Under the pieces are notes generated by a model. That model saw only the letters and a program-made list of their open reading frames with translations. It searched no databases and was not told where the DNA came from. From RI-106 sp964496875 (lineage in GTDB: Bacteria; Cyanobacteriota; Vampirovibrionia; Obscuribacterales; Obscuribacteraceae): 64,000 bases of DNA. The stretch lies in the NCBI GenBank assembly GCA_964496875.1, contig CAZCBH010000016.1, forward strand, positions 1 through 64,000. The letters are read 5' to 3'. A program made the position numbers and the translations under genes. This document shows positions 43,539-52,401 of the stretch, one piece after another (the stretch's first letter is position 1; every line of letters begins with the position of its first letter).

Positions 43539-44678
43539 TTAGCGCTTCAGTGCCCGCAAAGCCAGTCTGCTCACTTCTTTCTCGAGCTTGTAAGGCAGAG
43601 GCTGTTCTCCGGGGGCTAAGTTCTGTCCCTCTTCGACAAGGTAGTCCATGGTAAGGATTTCGGTCGCTAAGTGAAGCAGCGTCGGCTCGATGCTGCCTGT
43701 TAAAAGCGCGACGTTGGCCGGTGCTCCGCCGGTGTAGACATGCACTTTGTTGCCGGTCTTTTCCAGGGTATAGGTAGATATGGCTTTGCTTAATTTCTCT
43801 TGATGTTTGCTCACTTTCTCAAGTGCTTCTAGATTGGGCTCCTCCTGCCAGTGTCCTAGATTGACCACTGTCAGGTCATTGCGGGCATTTTGCCAGAGCT
43901 CTTCTGAAATCAGGAATTTCTTTCCGGTGGCTGTTACCAGCAGGCTGCCGGAAAAAAGCCCGTCTTCGAGGCTGCCCAGTGTGTAGCCGTCATAGTGAGC
44001 CAGAAGAGCCCGGACCGGATCGGTCTCTGCTATCTTCACGTTGACGCCGTTTCGCTTCAAATAGTGAGCGGCGCCGGCACCGACCTGGCCGTATCCCACC
44101 ACGGTCGCTGTTTCTTCTATGAAACTGCGCTTCGAAACAAGGGCGAGGGCTTCGACCAGTCCATCTCCAACGCCGTGAAAGTTTTCGATCTTAGATTTGA
44201 TCACCCCGTCATTCAGGTTTATAACCGGAAGCTCGATTCGCTCGATGCGGCGCAGTCTGCTGATGCCGCTGCCGGTTATCTCGGAAGCTCCGTAAAAGCT
44301 TGATGACCTTTCTTTTGATGCGGCCAGATACGTTTCGGTGAGAACAAGACCGGTATCGGATATAATCGAGGGATCATGCTCCAGGACTCGCTTCGGGCTG
44401 TCTGGACCAAGATGGATGGTGGCGCCGTCCAGGCGCATTTGCTCTACTGCAGAACCTTCCGTGGTGGCAGGTGTGCATTCGCTCAAATAGAGTTCTACGC
44501 CCGATGCGGTAAGGCATTTTGCCGCCACAGCCGTTATAGCCGTAAGGTGGCAGTGCCATCCTACTTTGACATTGTTCAACTTCCCGCTCTCTTTCAGGTG
44601 CGACTCGAGCTCTTTGAAGATGGGGAATTCCCTGTCTGCTTTTGCTGTGATTGTTGCGACATCGGTGGCATTGTTCAT
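43539..44678 (-). CDS. Divergent S-adenosylhomocysteine hydrolase-like protein
   Basis: The 379-residue protein keeps the SAHH plan: HCHLTAITA near residue 43 (CLHMTIQTA in true enzymes), NDGVIKSKIENFHGVGDGL near 156 and the NAD loop VVGYGQVGAGAAHYLKRNG near 192. The catalytic lysine (VIK) and the following Asn are kept, but the Asp of KS-x-D-N is Glu, the usual Asp-Asp-Gly stretch reads SDTG, and the C-terminal 40-residue tail with the Lys/Tyr that reaches the partner subunit's NAD is missing. It is also shorter than the usual 410-470. A role in SAH or a related nucleoside-thioether turnover fits the methionine-cycle genes of the window, yet activity is uncertain. It starts 2 bp after the maf stop. 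Confidence 0.68.
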   Translation of the reverse strand: MNNATDVATITAKADREFPIFKELESHLKESGKLNNVKVGWHCHLTAITAVAAKCLTASGVELYLSECTPATTEGSAVEQMRLDGATIHLGPDSPKRVLEHDPSIISDTGLVLTETYLAASKERSSSFYGASEITGSGISRLRRIERIELPVINLNDGVIKSKIENFHGVGDGLVEALALVSKRSFIEETATVVGYGQVGAGAAHYLKRNGVNVKIAETDPVRALLAHYDGYTLGSLEDGLFSGSLLVTATGKKFLISEELWQNARNDLTVVNLGHWQEEPNLEALEKVSKHQEKLSKAISTYTLEKTGNKVHVYTGGAPANVALLTGSIEPTLLHLATEILTMDYLVEEGQNLAPGEQPLPYKLEKEVSRLALRALKR

Positions 44679-44680
44679 TG

Positions 44681-45313
44681 CTATACTTCACTATCGAAAC
44701 AGTTCATAATGGGCATACCGGCTTGTCTCAATAAGCCCACCGTCAAAGGAAGGGGCAAGCCCACGATATTGGTGTAACAGCCGGTAATCTTCTCGACGAA
44801 AGCCGAGCCGAGACCCTGGATTGCGTAAGCGCCGGCTTTGTCCATCGGCTCTCCCGATTCTATATAGAACCATATCTCCGCTTCCTGCAAAGCTCTGAAT
44901 TTTACCAGCGATGTCTCGATGCCGTAAAACTCCTTTTCCTCCTCGCCCTTTGATGCAATCAGCGAGACACCCGTCAAAACCAGATGTTCTCCGCCGGATA
45001 GTTTGCTCAGCATCTCGAATGCTTCCGCATCGGTCTGCGGTTTGCCGAGCATCTCTTGTCCCAGGGCCACGGTTGTGTCGGCACCGAGTACGATGACAGA
45101 TTGATCGGTATACTCTTCTCTCGTCTCTTCTCTACAGGCGGTGCTCTTTCGTCTTGCTATATCCAGGACCGCTTGTTCGGCGGAGGTTCCCGGAGCGACG
45201 CTCTCGTCAACATGGGATGGTCTGGTATCGAAGGTCAATTTTAATAAGCTGAGTAGCTCCACTCTTCTCGGGGAGGCTGATGCCAGGATCAGTTTTGGTG
45301 TTTCTCTTTGCAT
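44681..45313 (-). CDS. maf: Maf-family nucleoside triphosphate pyrophosphatase
   Basis: The 210-residue protein opens with LILASASPRRVELLSLL, the Maf signature, followed by the conserved HVDES near residue 35, GADTTVALG near residue 75 and GKPQTDAEAFEMLSKLSGG near residue 90. Maf proteins hydrolyse dTTP/UTP or modified nucleotides to monophosphates and may guard against misincorporation. Length is normal. It lies 7 bp downstream of the kinase gene and just upstream of the SAHH-like gene, all on one strand. Confidence 0.93.
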   Translation of the reverse strand: MQRETPKLILASASPRRVELLSLLKLTFDTRPSHVDESVAPGTSAEQAVLDIARRKSTACREETREEYTDQSVIVLGADTTVALGQEMLGKPQTDAEAFEMLSKLSGGEHLVLTGVSLIASKGEEEKEFYGIETSLVKFRALQEAEIWFYIESGEPMDKAGAYAIQGLGSAFVEKITGCYTNIVGLPLPLTVGLLRQAGMPIMNCFDSEV

Positions 45314-45320
45314 AATCCTG

Positions 45321-47384
45321 CTACTTGAAGGCTATCTCCAGGACTTGTATGCGCTTGTTCCCTTTATCTGCGACAAAGAGCAAGTTGTTGTCAGTGTCTA
45401 TGCAGAGATCCGCCGGACCGACAAATTGACCGGGACCCTGACCGAGTTCGCCGAAGGTATAGAGCCAATCTCCGGAAGAGGCGAAGACCTGGATACGATG
45501 GTTGAGAGAATCGAGCACATAGATTCTGTCTTGTTTATCTACTGCCACCGCCCGCGGTACATTGAACATTCCTTTGCCCTTGCCTTTTTGGCCGAAGCTG
45601 CGTAACAGGCTGCCTTTCTTGTTGAAAATCGAGATCTGGCTGGTACCATAGTCGACCACGTAGATTCTGTTCAGTCGATCTGTGGTGATACCGGACGGGA
45701 GATGAAAGGCTTCCTCTCCATGACCTTTATTTATCTCTCTCACCCAGATACCTACATCAGACTGGAAAACCTGCAGGGCTCGATTGTCCGCATCAGAGAC
45801 ATAAAGAAGTCCGGTGGAGTCTATGGCCAACCCCTGGAGACCGGAGCTTTTGCCTTTTATATTTTTGAACTCTTTGAGAAAGCAGCCCTGATTGTCGAAG
45901 ATTCTCACATAATGATCGCTGGAGTCGCAGATATAAATTCGACCTCTTTCATCGATATCCATTCCGCTCGGTTTGGTGAGCATTCCCCCTCCGGTGCTGG
46001 AATTGCTCAATTCCGGACGAAGTACCAGATTTGATATGAATCGGCCATCTTGGGAGAAAATCGATACTCTTCTTTTCGCTATATCTGCCACCACTATCCT
46101 GCCGGAACGGCATGCCACCACGGCAGGTTCTAGAAAAGCCTGTTCGTTATTGACACTGTCTATAGTGAATTTTGGTCTTATCGGAGAGTAGGTCCCCGCC
46201 ATCATTTCCGGGGAGCTTTTCACCGCCGCATTGCCAGGACGACCGGTCATGGAATTATCTCTATCGTCTCTGCGAAGCAGTCTTCTTCTCTGATTTTCCG
46301 GTGGTCTTGCTACCGGAGCAAGCCCTTTGTGAGAGCTTTCTTTCAAATTTCTTGCCAGATCAGAGAATCCGGCTGACTGAACCGTCTCTGTCATCTGTCT
46401 GTCGTCATGCTCTTTTGCCGCCGGGGTATTGTTGAACTCCCCTGAAGATGTTGTTATAAGGCTTTCGTCTATTTGAAGATCTACTGAGGTTGCGAACATG
46501 TCTATCTCTTCCGATTCGGGTCCGGATCCGGACTCGGCGTTGTTCAAATCTCTTAAATCCGGGCAATTTTGAACTTCTCGCAAGAACTCCCTTACAGATC
46601 GGAAGCGATCCCGGGGCTTTTTTCTCAGGGTTCTCGAAACGGCGGCAGAAAGCTCGTCGGAGATAGAAGGTTTGATTATGTGCAGTGGTGTCTCTTCCTG
46701 GGACATTATCTTGACTATGGTGGCGGCGATACCGTCGCCGGTGAATGGCAGTTCGCCCGACAGTGCCTCGTAAGAGACCACACCGAGAGAAAAGATATCG
46801 GCTCGGTGATCTACTTTTTTTGCGTTTTGCAGTTGCTCCGGCGATACATAGGCTAGAGTCCCCAGCATGACACCGGTTTTGGTTATATTCGTCGCTTCCA
46901 GATCCGCAATGCGGGCTATGCCGAAATCGGTCAACACAACTCGACCGTCATTCAATATGAAGATATTGTCCGGCTTGATGTCTCTATGAACCACATTCAG
47001 GCTGTGTGCATAGGAAAGTCCCTCGGATACTTGTTTGAGCATCTTCCAGAAAACCTGGGGGCTTAGCTTGCCACCCTTTCTGGCCAGTTCCTGGCGAAGG
47101 CTTCTGCCTTCGAGATATTCCATCACGTAATAATGGCTATCGATACTGTCCGAGACGTCAAGTACTTTTACTATATTTGGATGGGTGAGGCGGCTTGCGG
47201 TTTCGGCTTCCCTGCTGAAGCGTTCGGTGAACTCTTTGTGCTTTTCGGGATCTACATTTTCGAGGATCAGTTGCTTGATCGCCACGGTTCTCTCGTTGCG
47301 TGTATCCAGCGCTTTATAGACGATACCCATACCGCCCCGTCCGATCTCGGCCTGGATCTGGTAGTGTCCGAACCCTTCCGACAT
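45321..47384 (-). CDS. Serine/threonine protein kinase with C-terminal NHL beta-propeller
   Basis: The 687-residue protein has a Hanks-type kinase domain at about 8-265: GRGGMG at 15-20, ATP-binding lysine K37, HRDIKPDN with catalytic D135, and LTDFGIAR with D153. A polar linker of about 150 residues follows, then NHL-type repeats from about 400 to the end (LTKPSGMDIDERGRIYICDSSDHYVRIFD and five similar units), giving a six-bladed propeller. Mycobacterial PknD has a similar layout but carries a membrane span between kinase and propeller; I see no such span here, so both parts may be cytoplasmic. FHA, PP2C and AarF-kinase genes lie upstream in the same operon. Confidence 0.93.
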   Translation of the reverse strand: MSEGFGHYQIQAEIGRGGMGIVYKALDTRNERTVAIKQLILENVDPEKHKEFTERFSREAETASRLTHPNIVKVLDVSDSIDSHYYVMEYLEGRSLRQELARKGGKLSPQVFWKMLKQVSEGLSYAHSLNVVHRDIKPDNIFILNDGRVVLTDFGIARIADLEATNITKTGVMLGTLAYVSPEQLQNAKKVDHRADIFSLGVVSYEALSGELPFTGDGIAATIVKIMSQEETPLHIIKPSISDELSAAVSRTLRKKPRDRFRSVREFLREVQNCPDLRDLNNAESGSGPESEEIDMFATSVDLQIDESLITTSSGEFNNTPAAKEHDDRQMTETVQSAGFSDLARNLKESSHKGLAPVARPPENQRRRLLRRDDRDNSMTGRPGNAAVKSSPEMMAGTYSPIRPKFTIDSVNNEQAFLEPAVVACRSGRIVVADIAKRRVSIFSQDGRFISNLVLRPELSNSSTGGGMLTKPSGMDIDERGRIYICDSSDHYVRIFDNQGCFLKEFKNIKGKSSGLQGLAIDSTGLLYVSDADNRALQVFQSDVGIWVREINKGHGEEAFHLPSGITTDRLNRIYVVDYGTSQISIFNKKGSLLRSFGQKGKGKGMFNVPRAVAVDKQDRIYVLDSLNHRIQVFASSGDWLYTFGELGQGPGQFVGPADLCIDTDNNLLFVADKGNKRIQVLEIAFK

Positions 47385-47390
47385 CTGGCT

Positions 47391-47732
47391 TTATTCCGTA
47401 ATGAAAATAAGCTCTGTTTTCCCAAAGGTAAGCTTATCGCCCGGGCTGATCTGTCTACGCTCCGAGAGCAGCTCTCCGTTTATCATCGTGCCGTTAGTAG
47501 ATCCCAGATCCTCTACCCAGTAAGAGCCTTGCATTTGCAGAACCCAGGCGTGGTGCCTGGATATATAATGATCGTTGGTTATCGGAATGTTGTTTGTCTG
47601 GTCCCTTCCGATCTTCGAAACGGACTGATTGAGCGGAAAACGTTCGTTCGTAAGTTTATTGAGCAGGAACGCCGGTTTTACCGGGATAGAATTGGAATTG
47701 TCCATTTGCTCTTGGTTGTGCATTGGTTCCAT
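47391..47732 (-). CDS. FHA-domain protein
   Basis: The 113-residue protein is almost entirely one FHA domain, a phosphothreonine-peptide reader: KIGRDQTNN near residue 40, ISRHHAWV near residue 57, and DLGSTNGTMING near residue 74 include the Arg, Ser/His and Asn usually needed for phosphopeptide contact. A polar stretch of about 20 residues precedes it. Sitting 6 bp before the kinase gene and after the PP2C gene, it is probably the reader of marks written by that kinase. Confidence 0.93.
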   Translation of the reverse strand: MEPMHNQEQMDNSNSIPVKPAFLLNKLTNERFPLNQSVSKIGRDQTNNIPITNDHYISRHHAWVLQMQGSYWVEDLGSTNGTMINGELLSERRQISPGDKLTFGKTELIFITE

Positions 47733-47805
47733 TACTCTTTCTTCCCTGGCCCGACTGTGTCAGTGATCCGAATTCAACTAGGGGTCGAGAGCTAGCAATT
47801 ATCAG

Positions 47806-48570
47806 CTAGTTGCTGGAGCCGTTGGAATTATCTTCCTGGTATTTGATTACCACCACCGTCACGTTGTCGGGGGCTCCACCATCGATGGTCTGTTTGACCA
47901 GCTCTTCGCACACATCGTCCGGATCTTCGCCTTTGGTTATGACTTCGCTGATCTGTTCATCACGAAGAACCGTGGGCAAGCCATCTGAGCAAAGCACAAC
48001 CCAGTCCTGGGGACGAAGTTCTACCGGGGTGTGGTCGACTTCTACTTTCTCTTCGTGGCCGAGGCAACGGGTGATTAAGTTTTTATAAGGGTTGATTCTT
48101 GCCTGTTCTTCTGTAAGGCGACCGGCACGAACCATCTCTTGTACGACCGAATGATCATTGGTTACTAAGTGATGTTTGCCGTCTCTAACCAGATAGGCTC
48201 GGGAATCTCCCACATGGGCGATCATCAGAGCGCTGTTGTCGCTTTGAACCGCTACCACCACTGTGGTGCCCATTCCGCGTACCGTGGCGTCTTCTTCCGC
48301 TTCGTTCCAGACATTCTGATTAGCCATTGTCACGGCTTTATCAAGCCACTCTTGAATGGCGTCCCTGGAGTCGGTCTGGGGTGGAGACTCTTTCCAGTGT
48401 TTCTCGATGGCTTCCACAGCCAGTTTACTGGCGCGAGAGCCGCCTACGGCGCCTCCCATTCCGTCTGCAACAGCGAAGACTCGCTGATCCGGACTCATCC
48501 AGAAGTTATCTTCATTTCTCTGACGCTGACATCCGGCATCAGTTCGTGCAGCAGCACGCCACTTTAGCAT
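47806..48570 (-). CDS. PP2C-family protein serine/threonine phosphatase
   Basis: The 254-residue protein has the motifs of bacterial PP2C (PrpC/PstP): RTDAGCQRQRNEDNF near residue 8, VADGMGGAVGGSRAS near residue 34, AHVGDSRAYLVRDG near residue 118, LCSDGLPTVL near residue 192 and PDNVTVVVIKY near the C-terminus. The aspartates of those motifs bind the two metal ions. It is soluble and would reverse the nearby kinase. It begins 3 bp after the AarF-kinase stop; the FHA gene follows. Confidence 0.94.
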   Translation of the reverse strand: MLKWRAAARTDAGCQRQRNEDNFWMSPDQRVFAVADGMGGAVGGSRASKLAVEAIEKHWKESPPQTDSRDAIQEWLDKAVTMANQNVWNEAEEDATVRGMGTTVVVAVQSDNSALMIAHVGDSRAYLVRDGKHHLVTNDHSVVQEMVRAGRLTEEQARINPYKNLITRCLGHEEKVEVDHTPVELRPQDWVVLCSDGLPTVLRDEQISEVITKGEDPDDVCEELVKQTIDGGAPDNVTVVVIKYQEDNSNGSSN

Positions 48571-48573
48571 CGT

Positions 48574-50613
48574 TTATCTCCGTAGCCTCCTCGCGGATTC
48601 CTTCTTGGCAGACTCGCCTAATAGTCTATTAGATCTTACGAGGTGTCGTATTATTTTTGCCACCATTACAACATTTCCAATCAAGAAATATTTTGCGTAT
48701 GGCTCAGTTATTGGAATCAGAGACGCCCCGATGAAAATAACTGCAAGGATTAAGAATCCCACGGTCTGCACTAACAAATTTACTCTATTTCGCTGTTCGT
48801 TTTTTAAGTCCGTCTCTAAATCGTTAACTCTGCGTTTCAGAACAGCCACTTCGTCGAGCGCTTCTTGATAAGACTGCTTGCTGACCAGGGCGCCGGAATC
48901 CTCGTCCTGGAAGGCTGTCTGGGGATCGGCTTCCCCTTTGCTACTTTGGCTTTCGAGAAATTTCAGACCCTTCTTGTTATTGCCGGACTTAACAAGTTTC
49001 TGCCAGAGAGATTTTATTGACATCTGGGAGTCCGAACTCATCATCTTGAGAACCTGGACTGCTTGCTCTGGTCTTTCCATAATCCATCGCTTGAGGGAAG
49101 GCTTGGCTGCTTCAACGAAAGAGAAGTTGGGATGCAGGGTGCGGGCTACACCCTCAAGGGCTGTGCCTGTTCGCATCAGATAGGCGAGAGTCGGAGGCAT
49201 GCGCAGGCACCTTTGTCCCGCTATCTCATCCACATCGTCCTCGATACTGGTGAAGTCGATCTCTTTTATACCTTTGCCGGCGTAATAATCTATGAAAGGG
49301 GTGAGCGCCCGTTTTAGAGGCTCGGTATTGCTGTCCGGTCGCACGATGTCGAGTACGGTCAGATGTTTGATCAACTCGTCGATGTCCTTTTTTATCACTG
49401 CGGCTATGCAGCCGGTGATGGCACTGCGCTGGCTCTCTGTGATTTTGCCGATCATGCCGAAGTCATAGATGACCAGGTTTCCATGCAGATCGATAGCCAG
49501 GTTTCCGGCGTGGGGGTCGGCATGGAAGAATCCGTGCAGGAGAACCTGATCTAAATATGCTGCCACCAGCTTGTTGCCGATGCTGGTCAGGTCAAGACCT
49601 GAGTTTCTCAATTCTTCTATCTTGTCGACTTTGATGCCGGGAATGTATTCGAGGGTGAGTACACGTTTGCCGGTGTATTTCCAGATCACCCTCGGAACCC
49701 GGATGTCAGGATTGTCCTTTAGAATCTGTCTTATACGATCGGCATTTTTGCCTTCCTGCAGATAATTGATTTCAGAAAAAAGATTGCGTCCGAATTCGTC
49801 CGATAATTTGAGCCAGTTCTCCCATTCGCTGCCGGGTTTCAAAGTGGTTCCCAGTCGAGTTACCAGTCTCATATAGCCGAGATCCTGATAAAAGCGGGAT
49901 GCCAGATTCGGCCGCTGCACTTTTACCACCACTCGGCGACCGTCTTTAAGCAGGGCCCGGTGCACCTGACCGATACTGGCCGAAGCCACGGGTTTTTCGT
50001 CGAAACTGGAAAACAGCTCTGAAGGCGGGCTGCCCAGGTCCCTTTCGATAATCTCTTTGACCTGGACTATGCTGAATGGCGGAACTTTATCTTGAAGGTA
50101 GGCCAGCTCATCGGCCATCTCCGGTGAGAGGATATCTCGGCGGACAGACAGAAACTGACCGAGTTTGATAAAGGTCGGACCGAGCTCTAAAAGAGTCTCT
50201 CTCAATCGTCGTGCCTGGCGCTTCCGTTTGTCGGAAGCCGACAACTCCTGACTGCCTATTTTTTCGCCTAGAGAATACTTCTCGGAGATAGATGCTGCGG
50301 CAAAGGCTGTTATGGTGCGGGCGACCTGGAAAAATCTCTCGTCCTTGAGAATTTCGTTAGGGCGTACTGTTTTGTCCGCAATCTTTGGATCGTAGACATA
50401 ATCAGAGCTTCCGTCGCTTTTCTTTCTAGGCTGGGAGCCTTTTCTGGCACTGGTTTTAGTCGTTTTGGCGGATTTATTGGTTTTGGTGGACCTGGTTGAA
50501 CCGGTTTCTGTCTTGACCTGGATGTCGTCCTGCTTCAGGCTTACCACAGTCTTTTCTGAGCCCTTGTCAGAGTCGAGCGCGTCCTTGCTTCGGTCGGATG
50601 CAGAAGAATTCAT
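48574..50613 (-). CDS. ABC1/AarF/UbiB-family atypical kinase
   Basis: This 679-residue UbiB-type protein has the KxGQ motif (FIKLGQFLSVRRDILSPEMADELAYLQDKVPP near residue 150), the A-rich loop PVASASIGQVHRALL near residue 210, a lysine in VVKVQRP, HADPHAGNL near residue 365 and IYDFGMIG near residue 382. The C-terminus has a two-span hairpin (about 625-665). The first 75 residues are Ser/Lys/Asp-rich and unlike most family members. UbiB-type kinases support quinone or isoprenoid lipid homeostasis and show ATPase rather than clear protein-kinase activity. No quinone-synthesis gene is next door. It is first in a run with the PP2C, FHA and kinase genes. Confidence 0.92.
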   Translation of the reverse strand: MNSSASDRSKDALDSDKGSEKTVVSLKQDDIQVKTETGSTRSTKTNKSAKTTKTSARKGSQPRKKSDGSSDYVYDPKIADKTVRPNEILKDERFFQVARTITAFAAASISEKYSLGEKIGSQELSASDKRKRQARRLRETLLELGPTFIKLGQFLSVRRDILSPEMADELAYLQDKVPPFSIVQVKEIIERDLGSPPSELFSSFDEKPVASASIGQVHRALLKDGRRVVVKVQRPNLASRFYQDLGYMRLVTRLGTTLKPGSEWENWLKLSDEFGRNLFSEINYLQEGKNADRIRQILKDNPDIRVPRVIWKYTGKRVLTLEYIPGIKVDKIEELRNSGLDLTSIGNKLVAAYLDQVLLHGFFHADPHAGNLAIDLHGNLVIYDFGMIGKITESQRSAITGCIAAVIKKDIDELIKHLTVLDIVRPDSNTEPLKRALTPFIDYYAGKGIKEIDFTSIEDDVDEIAGQRCLRMPPTLAYLMRTGTALEGVARTLHPNFSFVEAAKPSLKRWIMERPEQAVQVLKMMSSDSQMSIKSLWQKLVKSGNNKKGLKFLESQSSKGEADPQTAFQDEDSGALVSKQSYQEALDEVAVLKRRVNDLETDLKNEQRNRVNLLVQTVGFLILAVIFIGASLIPITEPYAKYFLIGNVVMVAKIIRHLVRSNRLLGESAKKESARRLRR

Positions 50614-50654
50614 AGGGGTGGGCTACTCGACTGTGGGCGAAGCGAAATTAGAGA

Positions 50655-51017
50655 CTAGACCGAAGCTTTCATCTGCTTCAGTTCGGCAATCTCCGCTCTC
50701 AAAGTGGCTATCTCTGCTCTTAATTCGTTTATTTCGGTAGAGTCGCCGAGGGCGCCCAGAGAAAAGTCTGCTACCTGTCTTCTGATCTTTTCTCTCACCT
50801 GGCTCTCCAGAATTTCAGAGCGCTGCCAGATATGTTGGGATACTTCATTGGCGACTTCTTTGACTTTGTCCTTGGTCTCCGAGACCTTTTCGGAGCCGGA
50901 GGACTTGTATTCGGTCGCTCTGGCGGTGAGGGCGTCCACGCAGTCTTCGACGCGCTCCCGACCTACTTCCACTGCTGCTTTAGCCAGAAAGAAGATTTTT
51001 ATCAGCGGCCTGATCAC
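50655..51017 (-). CDS. Small coiled-coil protein (phasin-like?)
   Basis: The 120-residue protein starts with a hydrophobic stretch (IKIFFLAKAAVEVG), then long amphipathic helices; the last 25 residues (INELRAEIATLRAEIAELKQM) form a clear coiled coil with heptad leucines and isoleucines. Phasins of polyester granules look broadly like this, but I see no phasin signature and the resemblance may be compositional. It lies 41 bp upstream of the AarF-kinase gene on the same strand. Function unknown. Confidence 0.6.
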   Translation of the reverse strand: MIRPLIKIFFLAKAAVEVGRERVEDCVDALTARATEYKSSGSEKVSETKDKVKEVANEVSQHIWQRSEILESQVREKIRRQVADFSLGALGDSTEINELRAEIATLRAEIAELKQMKASV

Positions 51018-51278
51018 AGTGCTACCTCCATTTAAAATTGACGGTTGAAACTAGACTCTTGGAAATTGTCGTAGTTTCATTTTGAAAGCCGGATCAATCT
51101 TAATCAGCTATCAAAATCGGCTGTCAACCTAGACAATACAGCCAAAACTGTTGGATGATTATACACTAGAGATAGCGGGAATAGGCACTGCTTATCTATC
51201 CAGATTGCAGTCTGTAACGCAATTATGCATTGGCCGGCTCTGCTTTTCTGGGACTTTCTAAAGAAAAGGTGATAAAAG

Positions 51279-52274
51279 ATGGTGGCACGCAACATAAAAC
51301 CCTCGCTGGCGCATAAGGGTACCGATGTAGAGACCAGTGCAACTCGAGAACTTCCGGAGAAGAGGATAGATTCTGTCTCTTTGATTTACGTGCCGCTGCA
51401 TCTTGGTGGACCGCACAAGGGCACTAGTATGGGTCCGGCGGCGATAAGAGTGCAGGAGCTTGCTGAGCGCATCGCAAAGCTTGGATTCAAAGTGGCCTCG
51501 GAAAAGGAGATCAATATTCCTCATTCCGTATGCTGGTGGGATCAAAACTCTACAGCCAAATGCGTACCCGAAATTACCGAAGTAAGCTTACAAGTGGCTG
51601 AAGCGGTAGAGTCGGCCATGGATGCCGGCACGATTCCTATCACTATCGGCGGTGACCATTCTCTGGCTATCGGTAGTATTGCAGGCGTGTCCAACTATTA
51701 TCGAAAACGTAGCGAAGAGTTCGGTCTGGTATGGTTCGATGCTCACGGTGACATAAACACCCCTGATACTTCTTCCAGTGGCAACGTGCATGGCATGCCG
51801 CTGGCAGTCTCTCTGGGGCATGGTGACAAGCGCCTTACGGAACTGTTCGGATATACGCCGAAGGTCAAGCCCAATCGCTCTGTTCTGGTCGGGATCAGAG
51901 ACCTCGATCAACCGGAGCGCGATATCATCAACCAGTCCGGGATAACTCCTTTCACCATTCGAGATATCGATCACCTGGGTCTGGGAAGGGTTACCGATCT
52001 CGCTCTGGGTGCCATGGGGCACGATGTTTCCGGGCTTCATCTCTCTTTCGATATCGATGTAATCGATCCCGATACTGCACCTGGTGTCAGCACCGCCGCC
52101 CGCGGTGGATTGAACTACAGAGAGAGTCATCTGGCGCTTACCCTTCTGGCCGAATCGCAGATGCTTCGCTCAATTGATATAGTCGAACTCAATCCTGCTT
52201 TCGATATAAGGAATAAAACTGCTGAACTGGCTGTCGAGCTGGTGCTCTCCTGTCTCGGCAAGCGTATTCTATAA
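51279..52274 (+). CDS. rocF: Arginase (ureohydrolase family)
   Basis: The 331-residue enzyme hydrolyses arginine to ornithine and urea. Manganese ligands are in GGDHSLAIGS near residue 124, WFDAHGDINTPDTSSSGNVHG near residue 152, and SFDIDVIDPDTAPGVST near residue 253. The segment SGNVHGMPLA separates arginase from most agmatinases, which makes arginase the better call. A 35-residue N-terminal extension with no special feature precedes it. The start has AAAGGTG upstream. lexA follows at 127 bp and has its own promoter. Confidence 0.9.
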   Translation: MVARNIKPSLAHKGTDVETSATRELPEKRIDSVSLIYVPLHLGGPHKGTSMGPAAIRVQELAERIAKLGFKVASEKEINIPHSVCWWDQNSTAKCVPEITEVSLQVAEAVESAMDAGTIPITIGGDHSLAIGSIAGVSNYYRKRSEEFGLVWFDAHGDINTPDTSSSGNVHGMPLAVSLGHGDKRLTELFGYTPKVKPNRSVLVGIRDLDQPERDIINQSGITPFTIRDIDHLGLGRVTDLALGAMGHDVSGLHLSFDIDVIDPDTAPGVSTAARGGLNYRESHLALTLLAESQMLRSIDIVELNPAFDIRNKTAELAVELVLSCLGKRIL

Positions 52275-52322
52275 AGCTGTCTGTCGAATGCGTATATGTG
52301 ACGGATATCTCTGCCGTCTGAC

Positions 52323-52351
52323 TGGACACCATGCAAATGTTGTACTATACT
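52323..52351 (+). promoter_or_regulatory. lexA promoter
   Basis: TGGACA (52323-52328, five of six -35 bases) and TATACT (52346-52351, five of six -10 bases) have an ideal 17-bp spacer, 51 bp before the lexA ATG at 52402. This supports the ATG at 52402 over the in-frame start at 52288, which would lie upstream of the promoter. Confidence 0.6.
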
Positions 52352-52364
52352 TACGTATGTGTAC
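52342..52364. promoter_or_regulatory. Candidate LexA self-regulatory operator
   Basis: GTAC occurs at 52342-52345 and 52361-52364, and ATAC-N4-GTAT (52347-52358) is centred between them, overlapping the -10 hexamer. LexA usually represses its own gene from a dyad at the promoter, and GTAC-containing half-sites have been described in cyanobacteria. No consensus for this organism is known to me, so the dyad is suggestive only. Confidence 0.35.
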
Positions 52365-52401
52365 CCGGGTTATCCCTTGCATCGAGCTAACAGAAACCTT
52401 T

